DNA of 64,000 nucleotides from Actinophytocola sp036378875 (GTDB lineage Bacteria; Actinomycetota; Actinomycetes; Mycobacteriales; Pseudonocardiaceae), in NCBI RefSeq assembly GCF_036378875.1, contig NZ_DASUVO010000045.1:62001-126000 (forward strand), given 5' to 3'. A model generated the notes under the pieces. The model did not search any database. It was not told the origin of the DNA and was given only the letters and a program-made list of their open reading frames with translations. This document shows, in pieces, positions 41,835 to 49,633 of this stretch; within the stretch, counting starts at the first letter, position 1; every line of letters begins with the position of its first letter. A program made the translations under genes and the position numbers.

Positions 41835-42953
41835 TCACACTCGCTCGATGATCGTGCCCGTCGACAGCGCGCCGCCCGCGCACATCGTGATCAGGGCGGT
41901 CGACGCGTCGCGGCGCTCCAGCTCGTGCAGGACGGTGGTGACGAGCCGGGTGCCCGTGCTGCCGACCGGGTGGCCGATGGCGATCGCGCCGCCGTTCACG
42001 TTGACCAGGTCTGGATCGGGCTGGTGCACCGCCATCCACGACAACGCCACCGAAGCGAACGCCTCGTTGACCTCGAACAGGTCCAGGTCGCCGATCTTCA
42101 TGCCGCTCCGCGCGAGCAGCCGCTCGGTCGCCTGGACGGGGCCGTCGAGGTGGTAGTAGGGCTCGCCGCCGACCAGGCACTGGGTGACGATCCGCGCGCG
42201 CGGCGCGATCCCCAACGCCTGTGCTTTCGCCTCGTCCATGAGCAGCACGGCGGACGCCCCGTCGGAGATCTGCGACGACGTGCCCGCCGTGTGTAGCCCG
42301 TCCTCGAGCACGGGCTTCAGCTTTGCCAGCGCGTCCATACTGGTCTCACGCAGTCCCTGGTCCCGGGTCGCGTCACCGACGGCCACGACTTCGCGGTCGA
42401 AGTGGCCGGCGTCCCAGGCCTTGCGCGCCTTCTGCTGGGACAGCGCGCCGAACCGGTCCAGGTCCTCTCGGGACAGTCCACGGCGGACGGCGATCCGCTC
42501 GGCGCCGCCGAACTGGTTGGGCAGGTCGATGTCCCACGAGTCGGGCCTCGGCTTGCCGACGTCCACGCCCATGTTGCTGCGCAACGGCACGCGGCTCATC
42601 GACTCGACGCCGCACGCGATGCCCACGTCGATGGCGCCGGCCGTGATCTGCGCCGCGATCAGGTGCATGGCCTGCTGTGCCGAGCCGCACTGCGCGTCGA
42701 GGGTCAGGCAGCCGGTCTGGTACGGCAGCCCGGCATGCAGCCAGGCGGTGCGGGTGACGTTGTTGGACTGCTCGCCGGCCTGTGTGACGCACCCGCCGAA
42801 CACCTGCTCGACCAGTGCGGGGTCGACGCCGGCGCGGTCAACCACGGCACGCTGGGCGACCCCCAGCAGTTCGGCGGGGTGCCAGCCGGACAGCGCACCG
42901 CCACGCTTGCCGATGGGAGTGCGTGCGGCCGCGACGATCACCGGGTTACCCAT
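41835..42953 (-). CDS. fadA5: Steroid thiolase FadA5
   Basis: 372 aa degradative thiolase. Cys89 in LTLDAQCGSAQQAMHLI, VNEAFASVALSWM, His328 in NGGAIAIGHPVGSTGTRLV, Cys358 in ITMCAGGALSTGTIIERV. Closest remembered relative is Mtb FadA5, which is also divergent from cyp125. About 15 residues are missing between HFDREVVAV and DATRDQGLRETS compared with Mtb. ATG 42953 lies 7 nt after TAGTTT of the KstR promoter, so it is preferred to upstream GTG/TTG codons. It thiolyses side-chain 3-oxoacyl-CoAs. Confidence 0.86.
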   Translation of the reverse strand: MGNPVIVAAARTPIGKRGGALSGWHPAELLGVAQRAVVDRAGVDPALVEQVFGGCVTQAGEQSNNVTRTAWLHAGLPYQTGCLTLDAQCGSAQQAMHLIAAQITAGAIDVGIACGVESMSRVPLRSNMGVDVGKPRPDSWDIDLPNQFGGAERIAVRRGLSREDLDRFGALSQQKARKAWDAGHFDREVVAVGDATRDQGLRETSMDALAKLKPVLEDGLHTAGTSSQISDGASAVLLMDEAKAQALGIAPRARIVTQCLVGGEPYYHLDGPVQATERLLARSGMKIGDLDLFEVNEAFASVALSWMAVHQPDPDLVNVNGGAIAIGHPVGSTGTRLVTTVLHELERRDASTALITMCAGGALSTGTIIERV

Positions 42954-42964
42954 GCCCACCAAAC

Positions 42965-42978
42965 TAGAACGCGTTACC
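42965..42978. promoter_or_regulatory. KstR operator for fadA5
   Basis: TAGAACGCGTTACC, a KstR-type box with a weakened second arm. On the minus strand the terminal TA starts TAGTTT (42966-42961), 7 nt before the fadA5 ATG. Confidence 0.82.
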
Positions 42979-42984
42979 TACCGA

Positions 42985-43002
42985 AGCAAGCGGTCGCTTG
43001 GT
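42985..43002. promoter_or_regulatory. KstR2-like operator in the fadA5/cyp125 promoter
   Basis: AGCAAGC-GGTC-GCTTGGT, one mismatch from ACCAAGC-N4-GCTTGGT. It lies 6 bp from the fadA5 KstR box and 30 bp from the cyp125 KstR box, so two repressor types probably meet in a single 109-bp divergent promoter. Confidence 0.72.
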
Positions 43003-43032
43003 TTCTGCTCGGGAGGTGTGCTTGAATCGAGG

Positions 43033-43046
43033 TAGAACGTGTTCCA
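43033..43046. promoter_or_regulatory. KstR operator for cyp125
   Basis: TAGAACGTGTTCCA, one mismatch from perfect. Unlike the leaderless promoters, it is followed by a Shine-Dalgarno GGGAGG (43052-43057) and the cyp125 ATG at 43063. Confidence 0.87.
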
Positions 43047-43062
43047 TGTTTGGGAGGTTGCA

Positions 43063-44289
43063 ATGACCGCACCTCGGATCCCGGCTGGCTTCGACTTCAC
43101 CGACCCGGACCTGCTGGAGCAGCGTGTCCCGGTCGAGGAGTTCGCCGAGCTCCGCCGCACCGCGCCGGTGTGGTGGAACGCCCAGCCGCACAACATCGCG
43201 GGGTTCCAGGACGACGGCTACTGGGTCGTCAGCCGGCACGCGGAGGTCAAGGAGGTCTCGCGCAACAGCGACGTCTTCTCGGCCGAGGAGAACACGGCCA
43301 TCATCCGCTTCGGCCCGGACATGACCCGGGAGAAGATCGAAGCCCAACGGCTCATCATGCTCAACATCGACCCGCCGAAGCACTCCAAGGTGCGCGGTAT
43401 CGTCTCCCGCGGCTTCACCCCGAAGGCGATCAACAGCCTGAAGGACAACCTCGCCGCGCGCGCCGAACAGATCGTCAAGGACGCCAAGGAGCACGGCGGA
43501 GGGGACTTCGTCACCCAGGTCGCGTCCGAGCTGCCGCTGCAGGCGATCGCCGAGCTGCTCGGCGTCCCGCAGGACGACCGGCACAAGGTGTTCCACTGGT
43601 CCAACCAGATGGCCGCCTACGACGACCCCGAGTACTCGACCGACCCCGAGGCGGCGTCCGTCGAACTGCTCGGCTACGCGTGGAACATGGCCGAGGAACG
43701 GCGCAAGTGCCCGGCTGACGACATCGTCACCAAGCTGATCAATGCCGAGATCGAGGGTTCGGCCCTGGCCTCCGACGAGTTCGGCTTCTTCGTGCTCATG
43801 CTGTCGGTGGCCGGCAACGAGACCACCCGCAACTCCATCAGCCACGGGATGAACGCGTTCTTCAACAACCCGGAGCAGTGGGAGCTGTACAAGGCGGAAC
43901 GTCCGTCGACCGCGGTCGACGAGATCGTCCGCTGGGCCACCCCGGTGATGTCCTTCCAGCGCACGGCCCTGCAGGACACCGAGCTGGGCGGCGCCCAGAT
44001 CAAGAAGGGCGACCGGGTCGGCATGTTCTACGCCTCGGCGAACTTCGACACCGACGTCTTCGACGACCCGTACACGTTCGACATCACCCGCGACCCGAAC
44101 CCCCACCTCGGCTTCGGCGGCACGGGCCCGCACTACTGCGTCGGCGTGAACCTGGCCCGCCTCCAGATCGGCCTGATCTTCGACGCGATCGCCGACCACA
44201 TGCCCAACATCAAGAAGGCAGGCGAACCCCGCCGCCTCCGCTCCGGCTGGCTGAACGGCATCAAGGAACTACAGGTCACCTACGCCTAA
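43063..44289 (+). CDS. cyp125: Cytochrome P450 CYP125 (sterol C27 monooxygenase)
   Basis: 408 aa P450. Oxygen-binding I-helix LMLSVAGNETTRNSISHGMN, ExxR region in VDEIVRWATPVMSFQRTALQ, heme loop LGFGGTGPHYCVGVNLARLQ with Cys359. CYP125 oxidises the sterol terminal methyl group to alcohol, aldehyde and acid, priming side-chain beta-oxidation. The strings and the divergence from fadA5 match Mtb CYP125. ATG 43063 with GGGAGG upstream is preferred over an earlier in-frame ATG at 43045, which would overlap the operator. Confidence 0.92.
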   Translation: MTAPRIPAGFDFTDPDLLEQRVPVEEFAELRRTAPVWWNAQPHNIAGFQDDGYWVVSRHAEVKEVSRNSDVFSAEENTAIIRFGPDMTREKIEAQRLIMLNIDPPKHSKVRGIVSRGFTPKAINSLKDNLAARAEQIVKDAKEHGGGDFVTQVASELPLQAIAELLGVPQDDRHKVFHWSNQMAAYDDPEYSTDPEAASVELLGYAWNMAEERRKCPADDIVTKLINAEIEGSALASDEFGFFVLMLSVAGNETTRNSISHGMNAFFNNPEQWELYKAERPSTAVDEIVRWATPVMSFQRTALQDTELGGAQIKKGDRVGMFYASANFDTDVFDDPYTFDITRDPNPHLGFGGTGPHYCVGVNLARLQIGLIFDAIADHMPNIKKAGEPRRLRSGWLNGIKELQVTYA

Positions 44290-44293
44290 CCCC

Positions 44294-44515
44294 CGCGAGT
44301 CCAACGCCCCAGACCCGCGTGTCCAACACAGTGGACCCCTGAGTTCAACAAAAACGGCTAACGCCAGTAGCCGCGTTTGTCGAACTCACCGGTCCGGATT
44401 GTTGGACACGCGGGTCTCTGGTGTTGGACACGCGATGTTGTGGACGGCTGGGGCCTCGCGCGCCGGAACTGTCGGTGCTCCGTGAGATGCTGGAGACGGG
44501 GGCCGGAGGCCGGGC
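44294..44515. repeat. Truncated copy of the GTGTCCAACA palindromic repeat
   Basis: Contains GACCCGCGTGTCCAACACAG on the left and GTTGGACACGCGGGTCTCTG on the right, with GAGTTCAACA and TCGAACTCACCGGTCC nearer the centre. The right arm (44384-44515) aligns almost fully to the 54571-54702 arm of the larger copy. The left arm is cut off at the cyp125 stop. Convergent intergenic location; no gene seen. Confidence 0.8.
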
Positions 44516-44519
44516 CTCG

Positions 44520-44996
44520 TCATGGTTCGTCCAGGTTTCTGGTTTCTGAGTTGCCTGCTTCTGCTGCGCGGGTCAGGAAGTCGGCGATCACCCGTAGTTC
44601 GTCGTCGGTGTAGTTGGCGCACAGGTCGTCCAGGGCCTGGTTCATGCCGCTGTACAGGGTGAGGATCTCGCGGACGCGGTCGCGGCGGACGTGGAGTACC
44701 AGGCTGCGCCGGTCGTCCGGGTCGCGTTCACGGGTCACCCAGCCGCCCTTCTCGAGGCGATCGAGCACGCCGGTCATCGTCGCCGGGTGCAGTGCCGTGT
44801 GTCGGGCCAGCGTGGACGGGCCCATCGGCCCCAGTCGTGCGATCACCTCCAGCAGGTCCAGGTCTCCCTCGCGGAGCTGGAGACGGCCCGTGACTCGCCG
44901 GTTGAGCAGCGCCAGCTCTGTTCTCAGGCTCCGTACCGCGTCTTTGACGGTCGTGACGAGCCTGCGCCGCCCGCGCCCTTGTGCTACGTTTGTCAT
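44520..44996 (-). CDS. MarR-family transcriptional regulator
   Basis: 158 aa. Winged-helix elements: DLDLLEVIARLGPMGPSTLA, RHTALHPATMTGVLDRLEKG (recognition helix), GWVTRERDPDDRRSLVLHVR (wing). Start ATG 44996. It is divergent from the NAD(P)-binding protein at 45055 over a markedly AT-rich 58-nt gap with repeated CATAT motifs (44994-45018), the likely operator. Confidence 0.85.
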   Translation of the reverse strand: MTNVAQGRGRRRLVTTVKDAVRSLRTELALLNRRVTGRLQLREGDLDLLEVIARLGPMGPSTLARHTALHPATMTGVLDRLEKGGWVTRERDPDDRRSLVLHVRRDRVREILTLYSGMNQALDDLCANYTDDELRVIADFLTRAAEAGNSETRNLDEP

Positions 44997-45054
44997 ATAG
45001 TACGATTTCCATATCATATGTAGTGCGTACAGAAATATAACCTGGGAGGACATC

Positions 45055-45690
45055 GTGAAGCTCGCGGTCTTCGGTGCGACAGGTGGCGTCGGCACCCAGC
45101 TGGTGAAGCTCGCCCTGGAACAAGGCCACACGGTCACGGCGATCGTGCGGAACCCGGCCCGGTTCAGCCTGCCGAGCCATCCGGCATTACATCTGGTGAC
45201 AGTGCCGGATCTCGCCGACACCGAACGTGTCCAGGCTGCCATCTCGGGCAGTGACGCCGCGCTATCTGGCGTCGGGCCTAGCGGCTTCCGGGACGTCCAT
45301 GCCGCGTCGGTGCCCACCCGGCACATCCTCACCGCGCTCCGGGGTGCCGGTGTCGAGCGGTTCGTCGCCGTCAGTGCCGCGCCGATCGGGCCAAGACCGG
45401 ACGGTGAGGGTCTGCTCGGCCGGTTCATGTTCGCCGCGATACGCAAGATCGCGTCCGGCATCTACGACGACCTCGCCGTGATGGAGCGGGACATCGCGGC
45501 CACAGATCTCAAGTGGACGGTCGTGCGACCGCCCCAGCTCACCAACGATCCGCTTGGCGAGTACCGGACCGCGTTCGGCACCAACGTGCGGAACGGGCAC
45601 AAGGCGTCCCGTGCTGAGGTCGCCCACGCCATGCTCGCGCTCCTCGCCGACGACCGCTCGATCCGCCAGGGGGTCGGCGTCGCACGCTGA
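45055..45690 (+). CDS. NAD(P)H-binding atypical SDR protein
   Basis: 211 aa from GTG 45055 with GGGAGGA upstream. Rossmann motif MKLAVFGATGGVGTQLVKLA and RNPARFSLP at the NADP-binding loop; RFVAVSAAPIGPRPDGEG in the core. It resembles NmrA/BVR-B-like reductases. The divergent MarR regulator probably controls it; the signal may be an aromatic or redox-active compound. Confidence 0.8.
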   Translation: MKLAVFGATGGVGTQLVKLALEQGHTVTAIVRNPARFSLPSHPALHLVTVPDLADTERVQAAISGSDAALSGVGPSGFRDVHAASVPTRHILTALRGAGVERFVAVSAAPIGPRPDGEGLLGRFMFAAIRKIASGIYDDLAVMERDIAATDLKWTVVRPPQLTNDPLGEYRTAFGTNVRNGHKASRAEVAHAMLALLADDRSIRQGVGVAR

Positions 45691-45777
45691 CCGCTGCCCG
45701 AAGGTGCGGTCGCCGCGACCCTTTCTGCCGTCCGCATGAGGCAGGTGGCCGCCCAGCCGACCAGGCAGGCTGGGCGG

Positions 45778-46158
45778 ATGGTTCGTCGCTTTCCCACCGC
45801 GGTCGCCGTCGTCGCCGGCGTGCTGACCGCGTGCGCCGGACCCAACCCAGCGGCTCATTTCTGCGACGACTACGGCAAAGCGGTCAGCGCACTCTACTCA
45901 GCGGCAGGCAACTACGCCGCCGCGCCGGCCGAGTTCTCCACCGTCGTCGACACCACGATGGACAAGCTGTCCCGGATTCGCGCGGGCGCGCCCAACGACG
46001 AACTACGGAGAGCGTTCGACTCCGCGTACTTCTCACTGACCGTGTTCAGTGAGGACGCCGTGCTCGCGGACTTCCTCGCCCGCACCGACTTCAACCAGGA
46101 CGACGTGGTGAAGGCCTGCGCGGACTACGGGATCGAGCTCACGCCTGCCGCAGAGTAG
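45778..46158 (+). CDS. Putative small lipoprotein
   Basis: 126 aa from ATG 45778. Signal peptide MVRRFPTAVAVVAGVLTACA with lipobox VLTAC, giving a lipidated cysteine at about residue 19. The mature part (HFCDDYGKAVSALYSAAGNY and CADYGIEL) is helical with two cysteines. No family recognised. An in-frame GTG/ATG at 45736 would bury the signal peptide. The last 20 nt overlap the convergent SnoaL-like gene. Confidence 0.62.
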   Translation: MVRRFPTAVAVVAGVLTACAGPNPAAHFCDDYGKAVSALYSAAGNYAAAPAEFSTVVDTTMDKLSRIRAGAPNDELRRAFDSAYFSLTVFSEDAVLADFLARTDFNQDDVVKACADYGIELTPAAE

Positions 46159-46576
46159 CCATCGCGCGCTCGGTCTCCCAGAACGCGCGCAGCGACACAA
46201 CCAGCCCGTCCTCGTTCACCCGGTACACGAACACACCCTCGGTGTCCACAATGGCCCCACCGGGCAGGAACGCCGTGATGGTGCCGACGTTCGCGACCTC
46301 GTTGCCCGCGGCGAACGAGTCCCGGATGTCGAAGGCGAACCGTTCGGCCTTGGCGATCGCCATGTCCCAGAACGCGGAGATCGCCTCCTTGCCGCGGTGG
46401 CCGTCGCCCGTCGGGTCGAACATGGACACCCCGACCGGGTCCTCGATCACGGCGTCGTCGGCGAACAACGCGAGCCATTCCTCCTTGGCGCCGCGGGTCA
46501 CCGCGTCCATCGACCTGCGCGACGCGCTGCGTGCCGGATGCGTGGCCTCCGGGCCACTCCAGGTGATCGCCGTCAT
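46139..46576 (-). CDS. SnoaL/NTF2-fold protein (ketosteroid isomerase-like)
   Basis: 145 aa. NTF2-like cone: RRSMDAVTRGAKEEWLALFA, DDAVIEDPVGVSMFDP, GKEAISAFWDMAIAKAERFA, DTEGVFVYRVNEDGLVVSLR. The family includes ketosteroid isomerase and SnoaL cyclases; the Tyr/Asp pair of Delta5-3-ketosteroid isomerases is not evident. ATG 46576 overlaps the flavoprotein stop by 4 nt, so it is the last gene of the DUF35-ltp4-ltp3-LLM operon. Confidence 0.78.
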   Translation of the reverse strand: MTAITWSGPEATHPARSASRRSMDAVTRGAKEEWLALFADDAVIEDPVGVSMFDPTGDGHRGKEAISAFWDMAIAKAERFAFDIRDSFAAGNEVANVGTITAFLPGGAIVDTEGVFVYRVNEDGLVVSLRAFWETERAMATLRQA

Positions 46577-47439
46577 ACCTTCCCCATGATCTCGTCGGCG
46601 AACCGCTTCATGCCGTCCTTCTTGGCCTGCAGCGGTCCGTCGAGGCCGACGCCGTAGAACACCCACGGCACCACGATCGCGTCCGTGACGCCGATCTCGG
46701 CCTGCTTGCGGTAACCGTCCACACCGAACCGGTCGATGCAGACCGCCTGGATCTCGAACGGACCGGTGCGGTCGTGGTCGGCGCGCAGCTTGCCGAGCCG
46801 GTCGATGACGTCACGCAGGTCGTCGAACTTGATCATCGCGGACGTCCACCCGTCACCGACGCGGGCCGCGCGCCGCAGGGCGGCGTCGGTGTGCCCGCCG
46901 ACGTACACCGGCACGGGTTCGGCCGGCGCCGGGCTCATCGTCAGACGGTCGAAGTCGTAGTACTTCCCGTGGTACTCCACCATTCCGCCGCCGAGGATGA
47001 GCTTGAGCACGTCGATCGCCTCGTCGGCGCGGGCGCCGCGGTGGTCGAACTCCCCGCCGCACCAACGGGTTTCCTCCGGCGACCAACCCAGCCCGACCCC
47101 AAGGCCGAAGCGGTTGCCGGTGAGCACGGCCACCGAACCGATCTGCCTCGCCAGCAGCACCGGATTGCGCGGGTTGAGCTTCAACACCTGCGTGTAGAAA
47201 CGGATCCGGGACGTCACCGCACCCATGGCGGCAGCCGCGACGAACGGGTCCGCCCACGGCGTCTCCTCATCCCAGAACCGGCTGCCGTCCGGAGTGTACG
47301 GATACTTCGCGGACGCTTCTTCGGAGTAGAACAGGGAGTCCGGCAAGGCGATCGACGAGTAGCCGCACTCCTCAGCCGTCCGCGCCAGCTCGCCGAGCTG
47401 GTCAAGCGGACTCATGGCGACGCCAACAGTGAACTTCAT
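46573..47439 (-). CDS. LLM-class F420-dependent oxidoreductase
   Basis: 288 aa luciferase-like TIM barrel: VGVAMSPLDQLGELARTAEE, RIRFYTQVLKLNPRNPVLLA, FGLGVGLGWSPEETRWCGGE, PVPVYVGGHTDAALRRAARV. F420 use is typical of such proteins in actinomycetes. It is coupled to the ltp3-like gene (ATGA overlap) in the KstR-controlled leftward operon, implying a redox step in sterol side-chain metabolism; exact reaction unknown. Confidence 0.84.
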   Translation of the reverse strand: MKFTVGVAMSPLDQLGELARTAEECGYSSIALPDSLFYSEEASAKYPYTPDGSRFWDEETPWADPFVAAAAMGAVTSRIRFYTQVLKLNPRNPVLLARQIGSVAVLTGNRFGLGVGLGWSPEETRWCGGEFDHRGARADEAIDVLKLILGGGMVEYHGKYYDFDRLTMSPAPAEPVPVYVGGHTDAALRRAARVGDGWTSAMIKFDDLRDVIDRLGKLRADHDRTGPFEIQAVCIDRFGVDGYRKQAEIGVTDAIVVPWVFYGVGLDGPLQAKKDGMKRFADEIMGKV

Positions 47440-48590
47440 GGTTTTTCAGCTCCCACGACCCACATCGAGAAGTACTGCGAACCGCCGCCGTACGCGTGGC
47501 CGACGGCGATGCGTGCGCCGTCCACCTGGTGCTCGCCGGCCCGGCCCATCACCTGCATGGCGGCCTCGCCGAACCGCAGCATTCCCGACGCGCCAATGGG
47601 GTTGGACGACATGACGCCTCCGGACGGGTTGATCGGAAGGCGCCCGCCGATCTCGGTCTCGCCGGACTCGGTGAGCTTCCAGCCCTGGCCCTCCTCCACG
47701 AAACCCAGGTTCTCCAACCACATCGGCTCGAACCACGAGAACGGCACGTACAGCTCCGCCGCGTCCACTTGCGACAGCGGGTCGGTGATCCCCGCGTCCC
47801 GCCACAACGCCGCCGCCGCGTCCTTCCCGGCCTGCGGGTTGACCTGGTCACGCCCGGCGAACGTGGTCGGCTCGGTGCGCATGGCGGTGGCGTGGATCCA
47901 CGCCGCGGTGCGTCCCTGGGCGGCGTTCTCGTCGCCGAGCACGATCGCGCACGCCCCGTCCGACGACGGGCACGTCTCGTCGTAGCGGATGGGGTCCCAC
48001 AGCATCGCCGACGCCTGCACCGACTCGAGCGTGATGTCCGGTTGTCGCAGGTGGGCGTACTGGTTCTTCGCACCGTTGCGGCGGTCCTTGACGGCCACGA
48101 GCGCGCCGACGTGTTTCGGCGCACCGGAACGGCGGATGTAGGACCGCACGTGGGGCGCGAAGTAGCCGCCCGCGCCGGCGCCGACCGGCATGTGGAACGG
48201 CACCGCGATCGACAGCGCCCACATCGCGTTGGACTCGGACTGCTTCTCGAACGCCACGGCCAGCACGCGCGAGTGCTCACCGCCGTGGATCAGGCTCGCA
48301 GCGACATTGGCGGTCGAGCCGCCGACCGACCCCGCCGTGTGCACGCGCAGCAAGGGTTTTCCGGTCGCGCCGATGGCGTCCGCGAGCATCAGCTCGGGCA
48401 TCATGACGCCTTCGAACAGGTCAGGCGCCTTACCGAGCACCACCGCGTCGATGTCGTCGAACGTGAGCTCGGCGTCCGCGAGCGCGCGGTCGATGGCCTC
48501 GCGGCACAGCCCGCCGATGGTCACGTCGAGCCGTTTGCTGCGGTGGTGGGTCTGGCCGACACCCAGGACGGCGGCGCGTTGCTTAGCCAT
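47436..48590 (-). CDS. Thiolase-like lipid-transfer protein Ltp3-like
   Basis: 384 aa thiolase superfamily, SCP-x thiolase type: MAKQRAAVLGVGQTHHRSKR, VHTAGSVGGSTANVAASLIH (in place of the thiolase Cys loop), CPSSDGACAIVLGDE, INPSGGVMSSNPIGASGMLR and VGHAYGGGSQYFSMWVV. Resembles Mtb Ltp3 (Rv3523). Such proteins act as aldolases or thiolases on steroid-CoA with a DUF35 partner. Two nucleotides separate it from ltp4. Confidence 0.84.
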   Translation of the reverse strand: MAKQRAAVLGVGQTHHRSKRLDVTIGGLCREAIDRALADAELTFDDIDAVVLGKAPDLFEGVMMPELMLADAIGATGKPLLRVHTAGSVGGSTANVAASLIHGGEHSRVLAVAFEKQSESNAMWALSIAVPFHMPVGAGAGGYFAPHVRSYIRRSGAPKHVGALVAVKDRRNGAKNQYAHLRQPDITLESVQASAMLWDPIRYDETCPSSDGACAIVLGDENAAQGRTAAWIHATAMRTEPTTFAGRDQVNPQAGKDAAAALWRDAGITDPLSQVDAAELYVPFSWFEPMWLENLGFVEEGQGWKLTESGETEIGGRLPINPSGGVMSSNPIGASGMLRFGEAAMQVMGRAGEHQVDGARIAVGHAYGGGSQYFSMWVVGAEKP

Positions 48591-48592
48591 TT

Positions 48593-49633
48593 CTAGTCGG
48601 CCTCCAGTACACACACGAGGTTCTGCTGGAGCGCGGGCCCGCTGGTCGCGTGGGCGAGCGCGCGTTCCCCGGGCTTCAAGCGGGTGGCCGCCTCCCCGAT
48701 GCGGGCCAGTCCGGCCGCGAACATCGGGTTGCCGGCGAGCGGTCCGCCGGACGGGTTGAGCACGACCTCGTCACCGAGCCCAAGTGCCTGCCGTAGCAGG
48801 ATTTCCTGGTGCGTGAAGGGCGCGTGTAGCTCGGCGAGCGCGATCCCGTCGGCGTTCGCGGCCTTCGCCGCGGCCACTGTGGACGGCGAGGCCGTGAGGT
48901 CGCGGGCGCCGAGGCTCGCCGACTCGACGCGGTGCTGGATGCTCGTGATCCGCGCCGGCTGCTCGCAGAGATCCTTTGCGCGATCGGCTGTGGCGAGGAC
49001 GACGACGGCGGCGCCGTCCGTGATCGGTGCGCAGTCGTGCTTGCGCAACGGGTCGGCGACGTACGGACGTCCCAGCAGCTCGTCGACCGTGACCTGCTCG
49101 TAGATCTGGGCGGCCGGGTTGGCGGCCCGGCTGCGGGCGGCGACCTCGGCCATGTCACGCTCGGTCCACAGCCCGGCGTCGAGGCCGAGCCGGGCCTGGA
49201 GTCCGGCGATGCTGACCGCGTCCGGCCACAGTGGACCGACCGTGTACGGGTCGAGCTGCAGTGCCAGCACCCGGCGCAGCTGCCCGGCCGACGACTTCCC
49301 GAACCCGTAGACGAGCGCGGTGTCGACCTCACCGGTGCGGATCTTGACCCACGCCTCGTACAGCGCCCAGGCGGCGTCCGCCTCCACGTGGGACTCGTGG
49401 ATCGGCGGGAACGCCCCGATGGCGTCCACGGCGGCAATGAACGAGAACGCCCGACCGGCAAGATAGTCCGACGACCCGGAACACCAGAACCCGATGTCCT
49501 TCTTGGACAGTCCGATTCGGTCCAGCGCTTCCTTCATGGTGGGCACGAGCATCTCGACACCGTTGGTGGTGCCGTGGGTCTCGCGGACGTTGGGCGCCTG
49601 TGCGAAGGAGACGATCGAGACGTCGATGCTCAT
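48593..49633 (-). CDS. Thiolase-like lipid-transfer protein Ltp4-like
   Basis: 346 aa, thiolase superfamily, shorter than Ltp3: DIGFWCSGSSDYLAGRAFSF, HVEADAAWALYEAWVKIRTG, KHDCAPITDGAAVVVLATAD, LNPSGGPLAGNPMFAAGLAR. Resembles Mtb Ltp4 (Rv3522). It probably forms a complex with the DUF35 protein (overlapping start by 4 nt) and Ltp3. The reaction in sterol side-chain removal is not established. Confidence 0.83.
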   Translation of the reverse strand: MSIDVSIVSFAQAPNVRETHGTTNGVEMLVPTMKEALDRIGLSKKDIGFWCSGSSDYLAGRAFSFIAAVDAIGAFPPIHESHVEADAAWALYEAWVKIRTGEVDTALVYGFGKSSAGQLRRVLALQLDPYTVGPLWPDAVSIAGLQARLGLDAGLWTERDMAEVAARSRAANPAAQIYEQVTVDELLGRPYVADPLRKHDCAPITDGAAVVVLATADRAKDLCEQPARITSIQHRVESASLGARDLTASPSTVAAAKAANADGIALAELHAPFTHQEILLRQALGLGDEVVLNPSGGPLAGNPMFAAGLARIGEAATRLKPGERALAHATSGPALQQNLVCVLEAD

